Assembly (NCBI RefSeq): GCF_003667705.1
Contig: NZ_CP033019.1
Span: forward strand, 5,332,001 to 5,396,000
From: Janthinobacterium agaricidamnosum
Lineage (GTDB): Bacteria > Pseudomonadota > Gammaproteobacteria > Burkholderiales > Burkholderiaceae_D
Direction of reading: 5' to 3'
DNA length: 64,000 bases
The notes under the pieces were generated by a model, which saw nothing but the letters and a program-made list of their open reading frames with translations, made no database searches and was not told where the DNA came from. Positions 19,178-29,121 of the stretch are shown here, piece after piece. Within the stretch, counting starts at the first letter, position 1, and every line of letters begins with the position of its first letter. Made by a program: the position numbers and the translations under genes.

Positions 19178-19219
19178 AAAAAGCCGAGTCGAGTGCTGCG
19201 CTAGGCGCAGCGACTCGGC
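19178..19219 (-). terminator. hairpin terminator between dnaK and dnaJ
   Basis: A 9-base stem (gccgagtcg at 19183-19191 with cgactcggc at 19211-19219) encloses a second 5-base stem (ctgcg/cgcag) and is followed on the minus strand by five Ts. It would end or attenuate the grpE-dnaK transcript before dnaJ. Confidence 0.75.
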
Positions 19220-19295
19220 TCGGCCGGTCTTCGCGGCTAATCCCGCGATGTAGCGTTCAGCCCGGCTGCCCCCGGTTCATGGGAGCGCAAGACAA

Positions 19296-21239
19296 TTACT
19301 TGCTGTCTTTGACTTCCTTGAAGTCAGCGTCAACAACGTCGTCCTGCTTGGCGCCTGCGTCCGATGCGCCAGCAGCTTGCTGTGCACCTTCCGCGCCGCC
19401 GGCAGCTTGCTGCGCTTGCATGTCGGCATACATTTTTTCGCCCAGTTTCTGCGATGCGCTCGACAGTGCTTCCACCTTGGCGTCGATCTCAGCCTTGTCG
19501 CCCGCCTTGATGCTTGCTTCCAGGTCGGTGATCGCCGCTTCGATCTTCTCTTTCTCGCCCGCGTCCAGCTTGTCGCCGTATTCGGTCAAGGATTTCCGGG
19601 TCGAGTGTACCAGAGCATCGGCCTGGTTGCGCGACTCGGCCAATTCTTTGACCTTCTTGTCTTCTTCGGCGTTCAGCTCGGCGTCTTTCACCATCTTCTG
19701 GATTTCAGCCTCGGTCAAGCCGGAATTGGCCTTGATCGTGATCTTGTTTTCCTTACCGGTGGCCTTGTCTTTCGCGCCGACGTGCAAGATGCCGTTGGCG
19801 TCGATGTCGAAGGTCACTTCGATCTGTGGCGTGCCGCGCGATGCTGGCGGGATGCCTTCCAGATTGAATTCGCCCAGACCTTTGTTGCCGGCGGCGATTT
19901 CGCGCTCACCCTGGAAGACCTTGATGGTCACCGCAGGCTGGTTGTCGTCGGCCGTCGAGAAGACCTGGCTGAACTTGGTCGGAATCGTCGTGTTTTTGTG
20001 GATCATCTTGGTCATCACGCCGCCCAGGGTTTCGATACCCAGGGACAGAGGGGTGACGTCCAGCAACAGCAAGTCCTTGCGTTCGCCCGACAGGACCGAA
20101 CCTTGAATCGCTGCGCCCACGGCGACGGCTTCGTCCGGGTTCACGTCCTTGCGTGGATCCTTGCCGAAGAATTCCTTCACTTTTTCCTGCACCTTCGGCA
20201 TACGGGTCATACCGCCGACCAGGATGATGTCATCGATGTCCGACACTTTCACGCCAGCATCTTTGATGGCGGTGCGGCATGGTTCCATCGTGGCCGTGAT
20301 CAGCTCTTCCACCAGCGATTCCAGCTTGGCGCGGGTCATCTTCAGGTTCAAGTGGACCGGTGCGCCGTTCGCCATGGCGATATACGGCTCGTTGATCTCG
20401 GTTTGCTGCGACGACGACAATTCGATCTTCGCGCGCTCGGCCGAAGCCTTGATGCGCTGCAGGGCGATCGGATCTTTTTTCAGGTCGATGCCGTTGATCT
20501 TCTTGAACTCGTCGATGATGTAATCGATGACGCGCTGGTCGAAGTCTTCGCCGCCCAGGAAGGTGTCGCCGTTGGTCGACAGCACTTCAAATTGTTTCTC
20601 GCCATCAACATCCGCGATTTCGATGATCGACACGTCGAACGTACCGCCACCCAGGTCATACACGGCGATTTTACGATCGCCTTTTTCGGTCTTGTCCAGG
20701 CCGAACGCCAGCGCTGCCGCGGTTGGCTCGTTGATGATGCGCTTGACGTCCAGGCCAGCGATACGGCCGGCATCCTTGGTGGCTTGACGCTGCGAGTCGT
20801 TGAAGTAGGCAGGCACGGTGATGACGGCTTCGGTGACTTCTTCACCGAGGTAGTCTTCTGCCGTTTTTTTCATCTTGCGCAGGACTTCAGCCGAAATTTG
20901 CGGCGGCGCCAGTTTTTTGTCGCGTACGCCGATCCATGCATCGCCGTTGTCGGCTTTCATGATTTGATACGGCATCAGCGCGATGTCTTTTTGCACTTCT
21001 TTTTCGTCGAACTTGCGACCGATCAGACGCTTGACTGCGTACAGCGTGTTTTTCGGATTGGTCACGGCCTGGCGTTTCGCTGGCGCGCCGACGAGAATTT
21101 CGCCATCTTCTTGATAAGCAATAATCGACGGCGTCGTGCGTGCGCCTTCAGCGTTTTCGATTACCTTTGGTTGACCGTTTTCCATGATGGAAACGCAGGA
21201 ATTCGTGGTTCCCAGATCGATACCGATAATTCTACCCAT
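19296..21239 (-). CDS. dnaK: chaperone DnaK (Hsp70)
   Basis: 647 residues. The ATPase domain opens [15 protein letters not shown] and contains [13 protein letters not shown] and the actin-like phosphate loops. The linker and substrate-binding domain follow with [14 protein letters not shown] near 390. The flexible tail ends [11 protein letters not shown], as in most proteobacterial DnaKs. It folds and refolds proteins with DnaJ and GrpE. It is the second gene of the leftward grpE-dnaK unit, 91 bases after grpE, under the sigma-32 promoter at 21934-21961. Confidence 0.98.
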   Translation of the reverse strand: MGRIIGIDLGTTNSCVSIMENGQPKVIENAEGARTTPSIIAYQEDGEILVGAPAKRQAVTNPKNTLYAVKRLIGRKFDEKEVQKDIALMPYQIMKADNGDAWIGVRDKKLAPPQISAEVLRKMKKTAEDYLGEEVTEAVITVPAYFNDSQRQATKDAGRIAGLDVKRIINEPTAAALAFGLDKTEKGDRKIAVYDLGGGTFDVSIIEIADVDGEKQFEVLSTNGDTFLGGEDFDQRVIDYIIDEFKKINGIDLKKDPIALQRIKASAERAKIELSSSQQTEINEPYIAMANGAPVHLNLKMTRAKLESLVEELITATMEPCRTAIKDAGVKVSDIDDIILVGGMTRMPKVQEKVKEFFGKDPRKDVNPDEAVAVGAAIQGSVLSGERKDLLLLDVTPLSLGIETLGGVMTKMIHKNTTIPTKFSQVFSTADDNQPAVTIKVFQGEREIAAGNKGLGEFNLEGIPPASRGTPQIEVTFDIDANGILHVGAKDKATGKENKITIKANSGLTEAEIQKMVKDAELNAEEDKKVKELAESRNQADALVHSTRKSLTEYGDKLDAGEKEKIEAAITDLEASIKAGDKAEIDAKVEALSSASQKLGEKMYADMQAQQAAGGAEGAQQAAGASDAGAKQDDVVDADFKEVKDSK

Positions 21240-21330
21240 GATTTTTTTCCTTTTATTTGCTAGATTTCAGATGGTTCTTATATGTGGCAAAGCGGCATGG
21301 TTTCAAGGCTTGCTTGATGCCGCACTCTGA

Positions 21331-21867
21331 TTATTTTGCTTGCGCGGTCGTGACAATGGCTGGACGCAGCAGGCGGTCCGCAATCATATAGCCCTTTTGC
21401 AAGACTGACACGATGGTATTGGCTTCCTGCTCCGCTGGCACCACGGCAACGGCCTGGTGTTTCATCGGATCGAGCTTTTCGCCCTGCACTGGCAAGACTT
21501 CTACCAGGCGGTTACGCTCGAACGCGGCGTTCAGTTGCTTCAAGGTCATCTCGACGCCTTCTTTCAGCGATTCGATGGTCGGTGCTTCCACCGTCAGCGC
21601 CGTTTCCAGGCTGTCTTTCACCGGCACCATGGCTTCGGCAAAGCTTTCCACTGCGAATTTATGCGCTTTAGCAACATCTTCCTGCGCACGGCGACGAATA
21701 TTTTCGCCATCGGCCTTGGCGCGCATGAAGGCATCGTGCATCTCTGCAAGACGCGCTTCGGTACTCGCCAGCTGCTCTTCCAAAGTAGGCTCTGCGGGAG
21801 TCGATGGGGCAGTCGCCGCGGCGTCCGCTTGCGGATTAGGTACAGCTTGGTTTTCCTGATCTTGCAT
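21331..21867 (-). CDS. grpE: nucleotide exchange factor GrpE
   Basis: 178 residues. A polar N-terminus (about 1-30) leads into a long coiled coil ([20 protein letters not shown]) and the C-terminal beta domain with [24 protein letters not shown] and [11 protein letters not shown]. GrpE drives ADP release from DnaK. TAGGAGC lies 7-8 bases upstream of ATG 21867. The gene is first after a strong heat-shock promoter. Confidence 0.96.
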   Translation of the reverse strand: MQDQENQAVPNPQADAAATAPSTPAEPTLEEQLASTEARLAEMHDAFMRAKADGENIRRRAQEDVAKAHKFAVESFAEAMVPVKDSLETALTVEAPTIESLKEGVEMTLKQLNAAFERNRLVEVLPVQGEKLDPMKHQAVAVVPAEQEANTIVSVLQKGYMIADRLLRPAIVTTAQAK

Positions 21868-21933
21868 CTAGAAAGCTCCTACAATCAATGACTTAAATGA
21901 GTTAGTCTAACTATCTTTACAACACTAACGGGC

Positions 21934-21961
21934 AGATGGGGCTATATCCTATTGTTTCAAG
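21934..21961 (-). promoter_or_regulatory. sigma-32 (RpoH) heat-shock promoter for grpE-dnaK
   Basis: On the minus strand the -35 CTTGAAA (21955-21961) and -10 CCCCATCT (21934-21941) are separated by 13 bases, a near-perfect match to the RpoH consensus CTTGAAA-N(11-16)-CCCCATnT. It lies 67 bases upstream of the grpE ATG. No CIRCE-type inverted repeat was seen here. Confidence 0.88.
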
Positions 21962-22165
21962 GGGTATACACGGCAAAACCAGAATTACAGCGATTCATGT
22001 TACAGCTTATTACAAAAGGTGACCCATTTCGGCCAGTGAGCCGTGCGCGCCCCCTTGATTTTCCAGGCTTCCCCGGGCAAAGCGGGCATTCTACCAGCCC
22101 CGCCATGGCCATCGCCACTGACGGCGTTGCTATCTGAATAGTACTTTTGTCGCGCCAGACATGAC
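21962..22165. other. non-coding interval between the grpE promoter and the hemH terminator
   Basis: About 200 bases without a credible reading frame. I see no repeat, RNA gene or operator in it besides the flanking promoter and hairpin. Confidence 0.5.
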
Positions 22166-22187
22166 AAAGCCGCGCAAGCGCGGCTTT
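22166..22187 (-). terminator. perfect hairpin downstream of hemH
   Basis: A 22-base inverted repeat (aaagccgcgc / gcgcggcttt around a 2-base centre) lies 24 bases beyond the hemH stop. Ts flank both sides but the tracts are short, so it may act in either direction. Confidence 0.6.
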
Positions 22188-22211
22188 TCATTGCGGAAAA
22201 ATTAATTATCT

Positions 22212-23321
22212 TTAATTTGCCGCGCCCAGTGCCAGCGCCGCCGCGCGCGCCTGCTCGCCCGCCTTCTTGTCCGCGTCGCGCTGCGGCGCCGTCTTCATCG
22301 TCGGCCAGCCGATCATATGCTGCTCCGCAATTTCCGCCATGCCCGCGATCCAGGCCGGCGTTTCGTTCAGGCAGGCGATGTAATGGAAGTGCTGGCCGCC
22401 GGCCGTCTCGAAATCATGCTTGGCTTCCATGGCGATCTCTTCCAGCGTTTCCAGGCAATCGCTGGTAAAGCCCGGACACAGCAGGTCGACCCGCTTGACG
22501 CCCTGCTGCGCAAGCGCCACCAGGGTGGGCGCCGTGTACGGCTGCAGCCATTCGGCCTTGCCGAAGCGCGACTGGAAGGTCACCACGTATTGCTCTTTAG
22601 TTAATTTCAGCTTTTCTGCCAGCAATCGCGCCGTTTTCAGGCATTGGCAGTGGTAGGGGTCGCCCAGCAGCAAGGTACGCTTGGGCACGCCATGGAAACT
22701 CATCACCAGTTTTTCCGGACGGCCATGCGCTTCCCAGTGGTTCAGCACGGAATCGCGCAAGGCGTCGATATATGTGTCGTGCTCGTGATATTGCTTGATG
22801 AAACGCAATTCCGGCACATTACGCACGGTAGCGTAATGGGCGAATACGGCGTCGTAGATGGACCCCGTCGTCGTGCCCGAGTATTGCGGATACGCCGGCA
22901 AAATGGCGATGCGCTCGCAGCCTTCGCTTTTCAGCTGGGCCAGCACGTCGGGCAAGGAAGGCGAACCGTAACGCATGGCCATGGCCACGGTCACACCATC
23001 GTGCCCTCGCTCGGCCAGGGCGCCGGCCAGCAATTTCGCCTGCTTTTGCGTATGCACTTTCAGGGGCGAGCCCTCGCGCGTCCAGATCGACGCGTATTTC
23101 TTGGCCGACTGGCCCGAGCGGAAGGGCAAAATAATCAGGTTCAGGATGAACCACCAGACGAGGCGGGGTATCTCCACCACGCGCGGGTCCGACAAAAATT
23201 GCTTCAGGTAGCGCCGCACGGCCGACGAGGTCGGTGCATCGGGCGTGCCCAGGTTGACCAGCACCACGGCGCTGCGGTCGATGCTGCCATGCGTGTACGG
23301 CGGTTCTGTTTGAAATGACAT
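22212..23321 (-). CDS. hemH: ferrochelatase
   Basis: 369 residues, full length. The N-terminus AVVLVNLGTPDAPT, the YPQYSGTTTGSIYD block at 145-157 and the active-site His210 in MSFHGVPKR are diagnostic; LLCPGFTSDCLETLEEI is the C-terminal signature. It inserts ferrous iron into protoporphyrin IX, the last step of protoheme synthesis. It lies between recN and grpE on the same strand but is separated from recN by 143 bases containing palindromic repeats. The placement beside heat-shock genes is common in betaproteobacteria. Confidence 0.95.
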   Translation of the reverse strand: MSFQTEPPYTHGSIDRSAVVLVNLGTPDAPTSSAVRRYLKQFLSDPRVVEIPRLVWWFILNLIILPFRSGQSAKKYASIWTREGSPLKVHTQKQAKLLAGALAERGHDGVTVAMAMRYGSPSLPDVLAQLKSEGCERIAILPAYPQYSGTTTGSIYDAVFAHYATVRNVPELRFIKQYHEHDTYIDALRDSVLNHWEAHGRPEKLVMSFHGVPKRTLLLGDPYHCQCLKTARLLAEKLKLTKEQYVVTFQSRFGKAEWLQPYTAPTLVALAQQGVKRVDLLCPGFTSDCLETLEEIAMEAKHDFETAGGQHFHYIACLNETPAWIAGMAEIAEQHMIGWPTMKTAPQRDADKKAGEQARAAALALGAAN

Positions 23322-23381
23322 GAAGGCTCTTCGAAGGCGTTGGATGGATTAGGCAGTTATTATAGTTACATTGCGTCAACA

Positions 23382-23451
23382 TCGGGGGTCAGACCCTCAA
23401 TGCCGCTAACGTCAAGCTCAGCGCTAACGCGTCCGGGGGTCTGACCCCGGA
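23382..23451. repeat. paired GGGGTCAGACCC-type palindromes
   Basis: Two copies of a short palindrome lie about 50 bases apart in the recN-hemH spacer: cgggggtcagaccct near 23384-23398 and cgggggtctgaccccgg near 23434-23450. The intervening bases include repeated gctaacg motifs. The pair resembles dispersed REP-like elements of proteobacteria and could form a stem that ends the recN transcript. Confidence 0.6.
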
Positions 23452-23464
23452 TTTAAGCCTGCGT

Positions 23465-25132
23465 TCAAATCGCCAGCAATTCGCGGGCATGCTTGCGCGT
23501 GGTGGCCGTGATTTCCAGGCCGCCCAGCATGCGCGCCACTTCTTCCACCCTGGCCTTGGCGTCGAGCATGTCGATGCGCGACGCCGTCTTGCCGTTGTCC
23601 AGGGTGCTTTTTGCCACTTGGAAATGCTGATTGGCCTGGCTGGCCACTTGCGGCAAGTGGGTCACGCACAGCACTTGGCGTCCCTGCCCCAGGCGTTTTA
23701 ATAAGCGTCCGACCACTTCAGCGACGGCGCCGCCGATGCCGCTGTCGACCTCGTCGAAGATCAGGGTCGGCGTGGTGGTGGCGTGCGAAGTGATGACGGA
23801 AATGGCCAGCGCGATACGCGCCAGTTCGCCGCCGGACGCTACCTTGGCCAGCGAACGGGGCGCCGTGCCCGCATGGCCTGCAACGAGAAACTCGACTTGC
23901 TCGAGGCCGTGGGCGGCCGGATCGCACGGGTGCAGCGCGATTTCGAAGCTGCCGCCCGTCATGCTCAGTTCCTGCATGGCGCGCGTGACGGCTTGCCCCA
24001 GCTCCAGGGCGGCGGCGCGGCGCGTGGCGGACAATCGCTCGGCCACGGCGCGGTACTCGGCCTCGATCTTCGCTTCCTGGCGCAGCAAGCCCTCGATATC
24101 GGAAGCGTCGGCCAGGTGCTGCAGCTTTTCCGACAGCTTGGCGTGTTCCTCCGGCAATTCTTCTGGCGTGACGCGGAATTTGCGGGCCGTGCTGTGCATG
24201 GCTTCCATGCGCGCGTCGAGCTGGTGCAGACGCTCCGGGTCCAGTTCCACGCGGTCCAGGTAATTGTTCAGCGCGTACACGGATTCCTGCAGCTGGATGC
24301 GCGACGACTCGATCAGGTCGACGATCGGCTGCAATTCCGCATCGACGGACACGAGCTTGCCCAGCTTCTGGTTCAAGGCCGACAGTTGCGACACGATCGG
24401 ATGGTCTTCCGACTCGGAAATGATCGCCAGGGCTTCCTGCGCCCCCTCCAGCAGGCTGGCCGCGTGCGACAGGCGGCTGTGCTCGTTCGTGATCTCCGTC
24501 CATTCGCCGGGCTTGGCGGCCAGCTTTTCCAGTTCGCCCACTTGCCATTCCAGGCGTTCGCGCTCGTACAGCACGTTGGCGGCATTCGTTTCGAATTCCT
24601 CGCGCTGGCGCACGAGGGCGCGCCAGCGCTTGTGCAGCGCCGCCACTTGCCGCGCATCCTGCTCCGCGCCCGCTTCGCGCGCCGTCGCCTGGCCGTCGAG
24701 CAAGGCACGCTGCGCTTCGCTTTTCAGCAAGGACTGGTGCGCGTGCTGGCCGTGGATATCGACCAGCATGTCGCCCAGTTCGCGCAGCTGGGCGGCCGTG
24801 GCGGGAATGCCGTTGATATACGCCTTCGAGCGGCCCGCATTGTCGATCACGCGGCGCAGCAGGGCGCCGCCATCGTCGTTGGCGAATTCATGCGCCACCA
24901 GCCAGGCCTGCGCCACTTCGCTGACGGAAAAATCGGCTGTGATGTCGGCCTTGGCCGCGCCTTCGCGCACCACGCTGGCGTCGCCGCGCCCGCCCAGCGC
25001 CAAAGTCAGCGCATCGATGAGGATGGACTTGCCGGCGCCCGTCTCGCCCGTCAGCACGCTGAAGCCGGCGGAAAATTCCAGTTCAATGGTATCGACAATG
25101 ACAAAATCGCGAATGGACAGTGTATGGAGCAT
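23465..25132 (-). CDS. recN: DNA repair protein RecN
   Basis: 555 residues of the SMC-like RecN family. Walker A is GETGAGKS at 29-36. Two long coiled-coil arms fill the middle. The C-terminal head has the signature SGGELARIALAI and Walker B LIFDEVDSGIGG. RecN tethers DNA at double-strand breaks. The start at ATG 25132 matches the family N-terminus (MLHTLSIRDFVIVD). It lies 47 bases behind nadK, and the LexA box ahead of nadK should make the pair SOS-inducible. Confidence 0.95.
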   Translation of the reverse strand: MLHTLSIRDFVIVDTIELEFSAGFSVLTGETGAGKSILIDALTLALGGRGDASVVREGAAKADITADFSVSEVAQAWLVAHEFANDDGGALLRRVIDNAGRSKAYINGIPATAAQLRELGDMLVDIHGQHAHQSLLKSEAQRALLDGQATAREAGAEQDARQVAALHKRWRALVRQREEFETNAANVLYERERLEWQVGELEKLAAKPGEWTEITNEHSRLSHAASLLEGAQEALAIISESEDHPIVSQLSALNQKLGKLVSVDAELQPIVDLIESSRIQLQESVYALNNYLDRVELDPERLHQLDARMEAMHSTARKFRVTPEELPEEHAKLSEKLQHLADASDIEGLLRQEAKIEAEYRAVAERLSATRRAAALELGQAVTRAMQELSMTGGSFEIALHPCDPAAHGLEQVEFLVAGHAGTAPRSLAKVASGGELARIALAISVITSHATTTPTLIFDEVDSGIGGAVAEVVGRLLKRLGQGRQVLCVTHLPQVASQANQHFQVAKSTLDNGKTASRIDMLDAKARVEEVARMLGGLEITATTRKHARELLAI

Positions 25133-25179
25133 GGCTTCTGTGGTTAGGCGGCGCACCGCGGGTTGAGGTGGAGAAACTA

Positions 25180-26151
25180 TTAGCTGAGCTTGCCCTCGCC
25201 CGACGGGTACTCATTCCAGTGCAGTTTTTCACGCAGGGTGTTGTAGTAGCTCCACCCTTCCGGATGCAGGAAGGTAATCGTATGGGGCGAACGGCGGATG
25301 AGGATGCGGTCTTGCTGCACCAGGCTGGCAAAGGTCTGCATGTCGAAATTGACGCTGATATCGCGCCCGCGCACGATTTCCACCACGATCTGGCTGGAAT
25401 CGGGCAGGACGATGGGGCGGTTCGACAGCGCATGCGGGGCGATCGGCACGAGCACGATGCCGCCCAGGGTCGGATGCAGCAGGGGGCCGCCGGCCGACAG
25501 CGAATACGCGGTCGAGCCCGTGGGCGTGGAAATGATCAAGCCATCGGAGCGCTGGTTGTACATGAAGTGACCGTCGACCTCGACGCGCAATTCGGCCATG
25601 CCGGCGCCGCCGCCGCGCGAGACGACGACATCGTTGACGGCCATGCCCACGTGAATCGACTCGCCGTCGCGCAGCACGCTGCCTTCGAGCAAAGTGCGGC
25701 GCTCGGCCTTGAATCGGCCGCCGAGAATTTGCGCCAGCACGGGCAGCATGCGCTCAAGCGGAATATCGGTCATGAAACCCAGGCGCCCCTGATTGATACC
25801 GATCAAGGGGACGTCGAATGGTGCCAGCTGGCGCGCAATGCCGAGCATGGTGCCATCGCCGCCCATGACGATGGCGCAATCGGCGGCGGCGCCGATCTCG
25901 GCCGGCGACATGGCGCGCACTCCGGGAAACGCCAGGTTCAGGTGCGCGGCCGTCTCCGCCTCGAAGACCACCGTGTGGCCCAGCACTTGCAGGAAATCGA
26001 CGATGCTTTTCACGGGCTCGGCAATGCCATCCGTATTCTGGCGCACGACCAGGGCAATGGTCTTGGCGCCCAGGTTGAAGCGCTCGCCCGGGGCTGGCAA
26101 GGTCGCGGCTGGCTGTTCGGCTCGCTGGTCGGCGTAGTTATCGACGGGCAT
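25180..26151 (-). CDS. nadK: NAD kinase
   Basis: 323 residues. The diagnostic GGDGT is at 97-101 ([12 protein letters not shown]) and the second block is [12 protein letters not shown], with the [16 protein letters not shown] region forming the NAD site. It phosphorylates NAD to NADP. ATG 26151 gives the usual N-terminus; the longer frame would swallow the LexA operator at 26221-26240. It is first of the nadK-recN unit. The residues before 30 are a variable leader. Confidence 0.95.
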   Translation of the reverse strand: MPVDNYADQRAEQPAATLPAPGERFNLGAKTIALVVRQNTDGIAEPVKSIVDFLQVLGHTVVFEAETAAHLNLAFPGVRAMSPAEIGAAADCAIVMGGDGTMLGIARQLAPFDVPLIGINQGRLGFMTDIPLERMLPVLAQILGGRFKAERRTLLEGSVLRDGESIHVGMAVNDVVVSRGGGAGMAELRVEVDGHFMYNQRSDGLIISTPTGSTAYSLSAGGPLLHPTLGGIVLVPIAPHALSNRPIVLPDSSQIVVEIVRGRDISVNFDMQTFASLVQQDRILIRRSPHTITFLHPEGWSYYNTLREKLHWNEYPSGEGKLS

Positions 26152-26220
26152 AAAAATCTCGGTAATGAATTCGGTGGCAAGCCGCCCCAGGCTGTCGCGT
26201 CGCACGCCGCCATCGCATGA

Positions 26221-26240
26221 TACTGTATATATCCACAGTA
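26221..26240 (-). promoter_or_regulatory. LexA-binding SOS box
   Basis: TACTGTATATATCCACAGTA has the CTGT-N8-ACAG core and differs from the classical proteobacterial consensus at only two central bases. It lies 70 bases upstream of nadK and therefore controls nadK-recN. Confirmation would need a regulon comparison. Confidence 0.85.
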
Positions 26241-26414
26241 TAGTGCGGCTGCCGTGTGCCCGCAAGGGGCGTTCTTGGTGTTGCACGCAGTGTAGCGCAG
26301 AAAAAGAATCGTCCATGCGTGCGCCAGCGCTCCCTGGATGGACAAATCCGCTTGCAGGCAGCCTGGCTGCGGCAGGACACTGATCCCACGTCAATTCTTC
26401 TGTCAGGAGGCCAT

Positions 26415-26681
26415 ATGGTTACCCAGCATAGCGAACGCAAGATCAATACCGATGAAAAGGTCAAGAATGACGGCATCGACCGTCTGCCGCACGAGCGCGA
26501 CGAATCGCCCGATGCGCAGAACGTGCGCCCACGCAAGATCATGCAGCAGGCGGCCAGCGACCTGGAGCAGGGACTGGTCGATACGGACCTGCACGCCCAG
26601 CCGGGCGTGGAAAAGGTCAAGCCCGCCGCGCCGCAGCAAGCCCGTCCCGACGCGCAACTGGAACCAAAGAAGGCGCGCTGA
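26415..26681 (+). CDS. small hydrophilic protein of unknown function
   Basis: 88 residues, highly charged, with no membrane segment and no cysteine. Acidic and basic residues alternate ([20 protein letters not shown]), and the C-terminus is Pro/Ala/Gln-rich. A strong AGGAGG precedes ATG 26415, which argues that it is truly translated. Composition resembles small stress or desiccation proteins, but I recognise no family. It stands between the divergent nadK operon and the sorbosone-dehydrogenase-like gene 51 bases downstream. Confidence 0.65.
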   Translation: MVTQHSERKINTDEKVKNDGIDRLPHERDESPDAQNVRPRKIMQQAASDLEQGLVDTDLHAQPGVEKVKPAAPQQARPDAQLEPKKAR

Positions 26682-26732
26682 CTCCAACGGTCACGCTCTG
26701 CTACCCGCACTGTTCATGCTCCGGAGTACGCC

Positions 26733-28043
26733 ATGCACCGTTACGCCCGTTCCTTCCTGCTGGCCGCTGCCTGCGGCGCCCATCTCGCCCATGCCCAGGC
26801 GCCCGCCATGCCCGTGGGCTTCGGCCCGCAGCCCACCCTGCCCGCACCGGACAAGCAGCTAATTCCCACCGTGAATGTGGCGCCCGTGCAGCGCTGGACG
26901 GCCGCGCAGCACCCCGCTGTCGCGGCGGGCCTGGCCATCCATGCGTATGCGCGCGACCTCGACCATCCGCGCTGGCTGTACGTCTTGCCGAATGGCGACG
27001 TGCTCGTGGCGGAAACGAACGCCCCGCCGAAGCCGGACGACAGCAAGGGCATCAAGGGCGCCATCATGCAGATGCAGATGAAAAAGGCGGGCGCGGCCAC
27101 GCCCAGCGCCAACCGCATCACCCTGCTGCGCGGCGTCGACGCGAATGGCGTGGCGCAGACGCGCAGCGTGTTCCTGCAAGGACTGAACTCGCCGTTCGGC
27201 ATGGCCCTGGTGGGTAACGAGCTGTACATCGCCAATGCCGACGCCTTGATGCGTTTTCCTTACAAGGAAGGCCAGACAGCCATCACGGCGCCCGGCGTCA
27301 AGGTGATGGATTTGCCGGGCGGCCCCATCAATCACCACTGGACCAAAAACGTCATCGCCAGCCCCGATGGCAAATTTCTCTATGTTTCCGTCGGCTCGAA
27401 CAGCAACGTGGGCGAAAACGGCATGGCGGCCGAAGATGGCCGCGCCGCCATCTGGCAATTCACGCGGGCGACGGGCAAGGCCCGCGTGTATGCGACGGGC
27501 TTGCGCAACCCCGTCGGCCTGGCCTGGCAGCCCAGGACGGGCGCCCTGTGGACGGCCGTCAATGAGCGCGACGAGCTGGGCAACGACCTGGTGCCCGACT
27601 ACATGACGTCCGTCAAGGATGGCGCCTTCTATGGCTGGCCCTACAGTTATTTCGGCCAGCACGTCGATGCGCGGGTCACGCCGCCCCGTCCCGAACTGGT
27701 GGCCACCGCTGTTGCACCCGACTACGCGCTGGGCGCCCATACGGCCTCGCTGGGACTGGCGTTTTATGACGCCACCCTGCTGCCGGAACGCTACCGGGGC
27801 GGCGCCTTCATCGGCCAGCACGGCTCGTGGAACCGCAAACCCTTCAGCGGCTATAAAGTCATCTTTGTTCCGTTCGCCGATGGCGTGCCCAGCGGTCCTC
27901 CGCAGGACGTCGTCGCCGGCTTCCTCGACAGCAATGGCAAGGCACAGGGGCGCCCCGTCGGCGTGGCCGTCGACAAGGCCGGCGCGCTGCTGGTGGCGGA
28001 CGACGTGGGCAATGTCATCTGGCGCGTCACGCCGGCGCCGTGA
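26733..28043 (+). CDS. sorbosone dehydrogenase family protein (PQQ-type six-bladed propeller)
   Basis: 436 residues. A signal peptide ([22 protein letters not shown]) directs it to the periplasm. The propeller carries [18 protein letters not shown] near 75-92, [11 protein letters not shown] near 190, [10 protein letters not shown] near 255 and [16 protein letters not shown] near 362. These are conserved in L-sorbosone and related PQQ-dependent sugar dehydrogenases. The true sugar substrate is unknown and electron acceptance via PQQ is inferred from the family. The stop codon lies inside a 17-base tandem duplication. Confidence 0.82.
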   Translation: MHRYARSFLLAAACGAHLAHAQAPAMPVGFGPQPTLPAPDKQLIPTVNVAPVQRWTAAQHPAVAAGLAIHAYARDLDHPRWLYVLPNGDVLVAETNAPPKPDDSKGIKGAIMQMQMKKAGAATPSANRITLLRGVDANGVAQTRSVFLQGLNSPFGMALVGNELYIANADALMRFPYKEGQTAITAPGVKVMDLPGGPINHHWTKNVIASPDGKFLYVSVGSNSNVGENGMAAEDGRAAIWQFTRATGKARVYATGLRNPVGLAWQPRTGALWTAVNERDELGNDLVPDYMTSVKDGAFYGWPYSYFGQHVDARVTPPRPELVATAVAPDYALGAHTASLGLAFYDATLLPERYRGGAFIGQHGSWNRKPFSGYKVIFVPFADGVPSGPPQDVVAGFLDSNGKAQGRPVGVAVDKAGALLVADDVGNVIWRVTPAP

Positions 28044-28073
28044 ACACATTGGCGCCGTGAACACATTGGCGCC
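28040..28073. repeat. 17-base tandem duplication at the end of the sorbosone-dehydrogenase-like gene
   Basis: gtgaacacattggcgcc occurs twice, back to back, at 28040-28056 and 28057-28073. The first copy contains the stop codon, so the protein is unaffected. It looks like a recent slippage event. Confidence 0.85.
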
Positions 28074-28161
28074 GCGCATGCGCCCCCTGTGTGGCGCAAC
28101 GAACGGAAGGGCAAGGATGCCACGCGCATGATGGACCTTCGAACCACGCAAGGAGTACATC

Positions 28162-28584
28162 ATGAAAAAAACAGGATCAGCCGTCTGGAGTGGCGGCCTT
28201 AAGGATGGCAAAGGATTTATTTCCACCCAAAGCGGCGCACTCGACAATGTGGCCTATGGTTTCAACACGCGCTTCGAAGATGGTCCCGGCAGCAATCCGG
28301 AAGAACTGATCGGCGCGGCCCACGCGGCCTGCTTCACCATGGCCCTGTCCGGCCAACTGGGCGAGGCGGGCTTGCGCGCCACGGCCCTGAAAACCACGGC
28401 CGACGTCAGCCTGGAAAAAATCGATGGCAGCTATGCCATCACGGCCGTGCACCTGACCCTGGTGGCCACCATTCCCGGCGCCACCGACGAAGCGTTCCAG
28501 GACGCGGCCCTGCGCGCCAAGCTCGGTTGCCCCGTATCGAAGTTGCTGGCCACGGAAATCACGCTGGACGCCCGTCTGGAGTAA
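28162..28584 (+). CDS. OsmC-family peroxiredoxin
   Basis: 140 residues. The two redox cysteines are Cys57 in HAACFTMAL and Cys123 in LGCPVSKLL, the spacing of OsmC proteins that reduce organic hydroperoxides in the cytoplasm. AAGGAG precedes ATG 28162. The N-terminus ([17 protein letters not shown]) is also typical of OsmC rather than Ohr. It is followed 125 bases later by gloA on the same strand. Confidence 0.9.
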   Translation: MKKTGSAVWSGGLKDGKGFISTQSGALDNVAYGFNTRFEDGPGSNPEELIGAAHAACFTMALSGQLGEAGLRATALKTTADVSLEKIDGSYAITAVHLTLVATIPGATDEAFQDAALRAKLGCPVSKLLATEITLDARLE

Positions 28585-28709
28585 TTCCAGAGGCACTAAC
28601 GTCACCGTCCGCGGCTGTCCTGCCACCAGGGCAGCCGGGGCGGTCTCGGCAAGAAAGCCGTAAAACGCATAAAATCCTGCCATTCCCCTCTCACCCTCAA
28701 GGATTTACG

Positions 28710-29117
28710 ATGCGTATTTTGCACACCATGTTACGGGTCGGCGACCTGCAGCGCTCCATCGACTTTTACACGAACGTCCTGGGCATGAAATTGCTGCGCA
28801 CCAGCGACAATCCGGAATACCAGTACACGCTGGCCTTCGTCGGCTATGGTTCGAATCCCGACCACGCGGAACTGGAACTGACGTATAACTATGGCACCAC
28901 CAGCTACGAGCTGGGCACGGCGTATGGCCACATCGCCATCTCGGCCGACGATATCGTCGCCGCTTGCGACGCGGCGCGGGCGAATGGCGGCAACGTCACG
29001 CGCGAACCGGGCCCCGTCAAGGGCGGCAACACGGTCATCGCCTTCATCACCGATCCGGATGGCTACAAGATCGAATTGATCGAACGCAAGTTCGACGGCC
29101 AGGGCGCCGGCCTGTAA
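28710..29117 (+). CDS. gloA: lactoylglutathione lyase (glyoxalase I)
   Basis: 135 residues. The metal ligands His5, Glu56, His74 and Glu122 all sit exactly where they do in the E. coli enzyme. Other marks are [15 protein letters not shown] at 16-30 and [13 protein letters not shown] near the end. It converts the methylglyoxal-glutathione hemithioacetal to S-lactoylglutathione. AAGGA lies 7 bases ahead of ATG 28710. The stop is 4 bases from the convergent LysR gene. Confidence 0.95.
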   Translation: MRILHTMLRVGDLQRSIDFYTNVLGMKLLRTSDNPEYQYTLAFVGYGSNPDHAELELTYNYGTTSYELGTAYGHIAISADDIVAACDAARANGGNVTREPGPVKGGNTVIAFITDPDGYKIELIERKFDGQGAGL

Positions 29118-29121
29118 TTCC

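Noticed and set aside
26152..26394. N-terminal extension of NAD kinase to 26394
   Set aside because: It would put the LexA operator inside the gene and matches no family.
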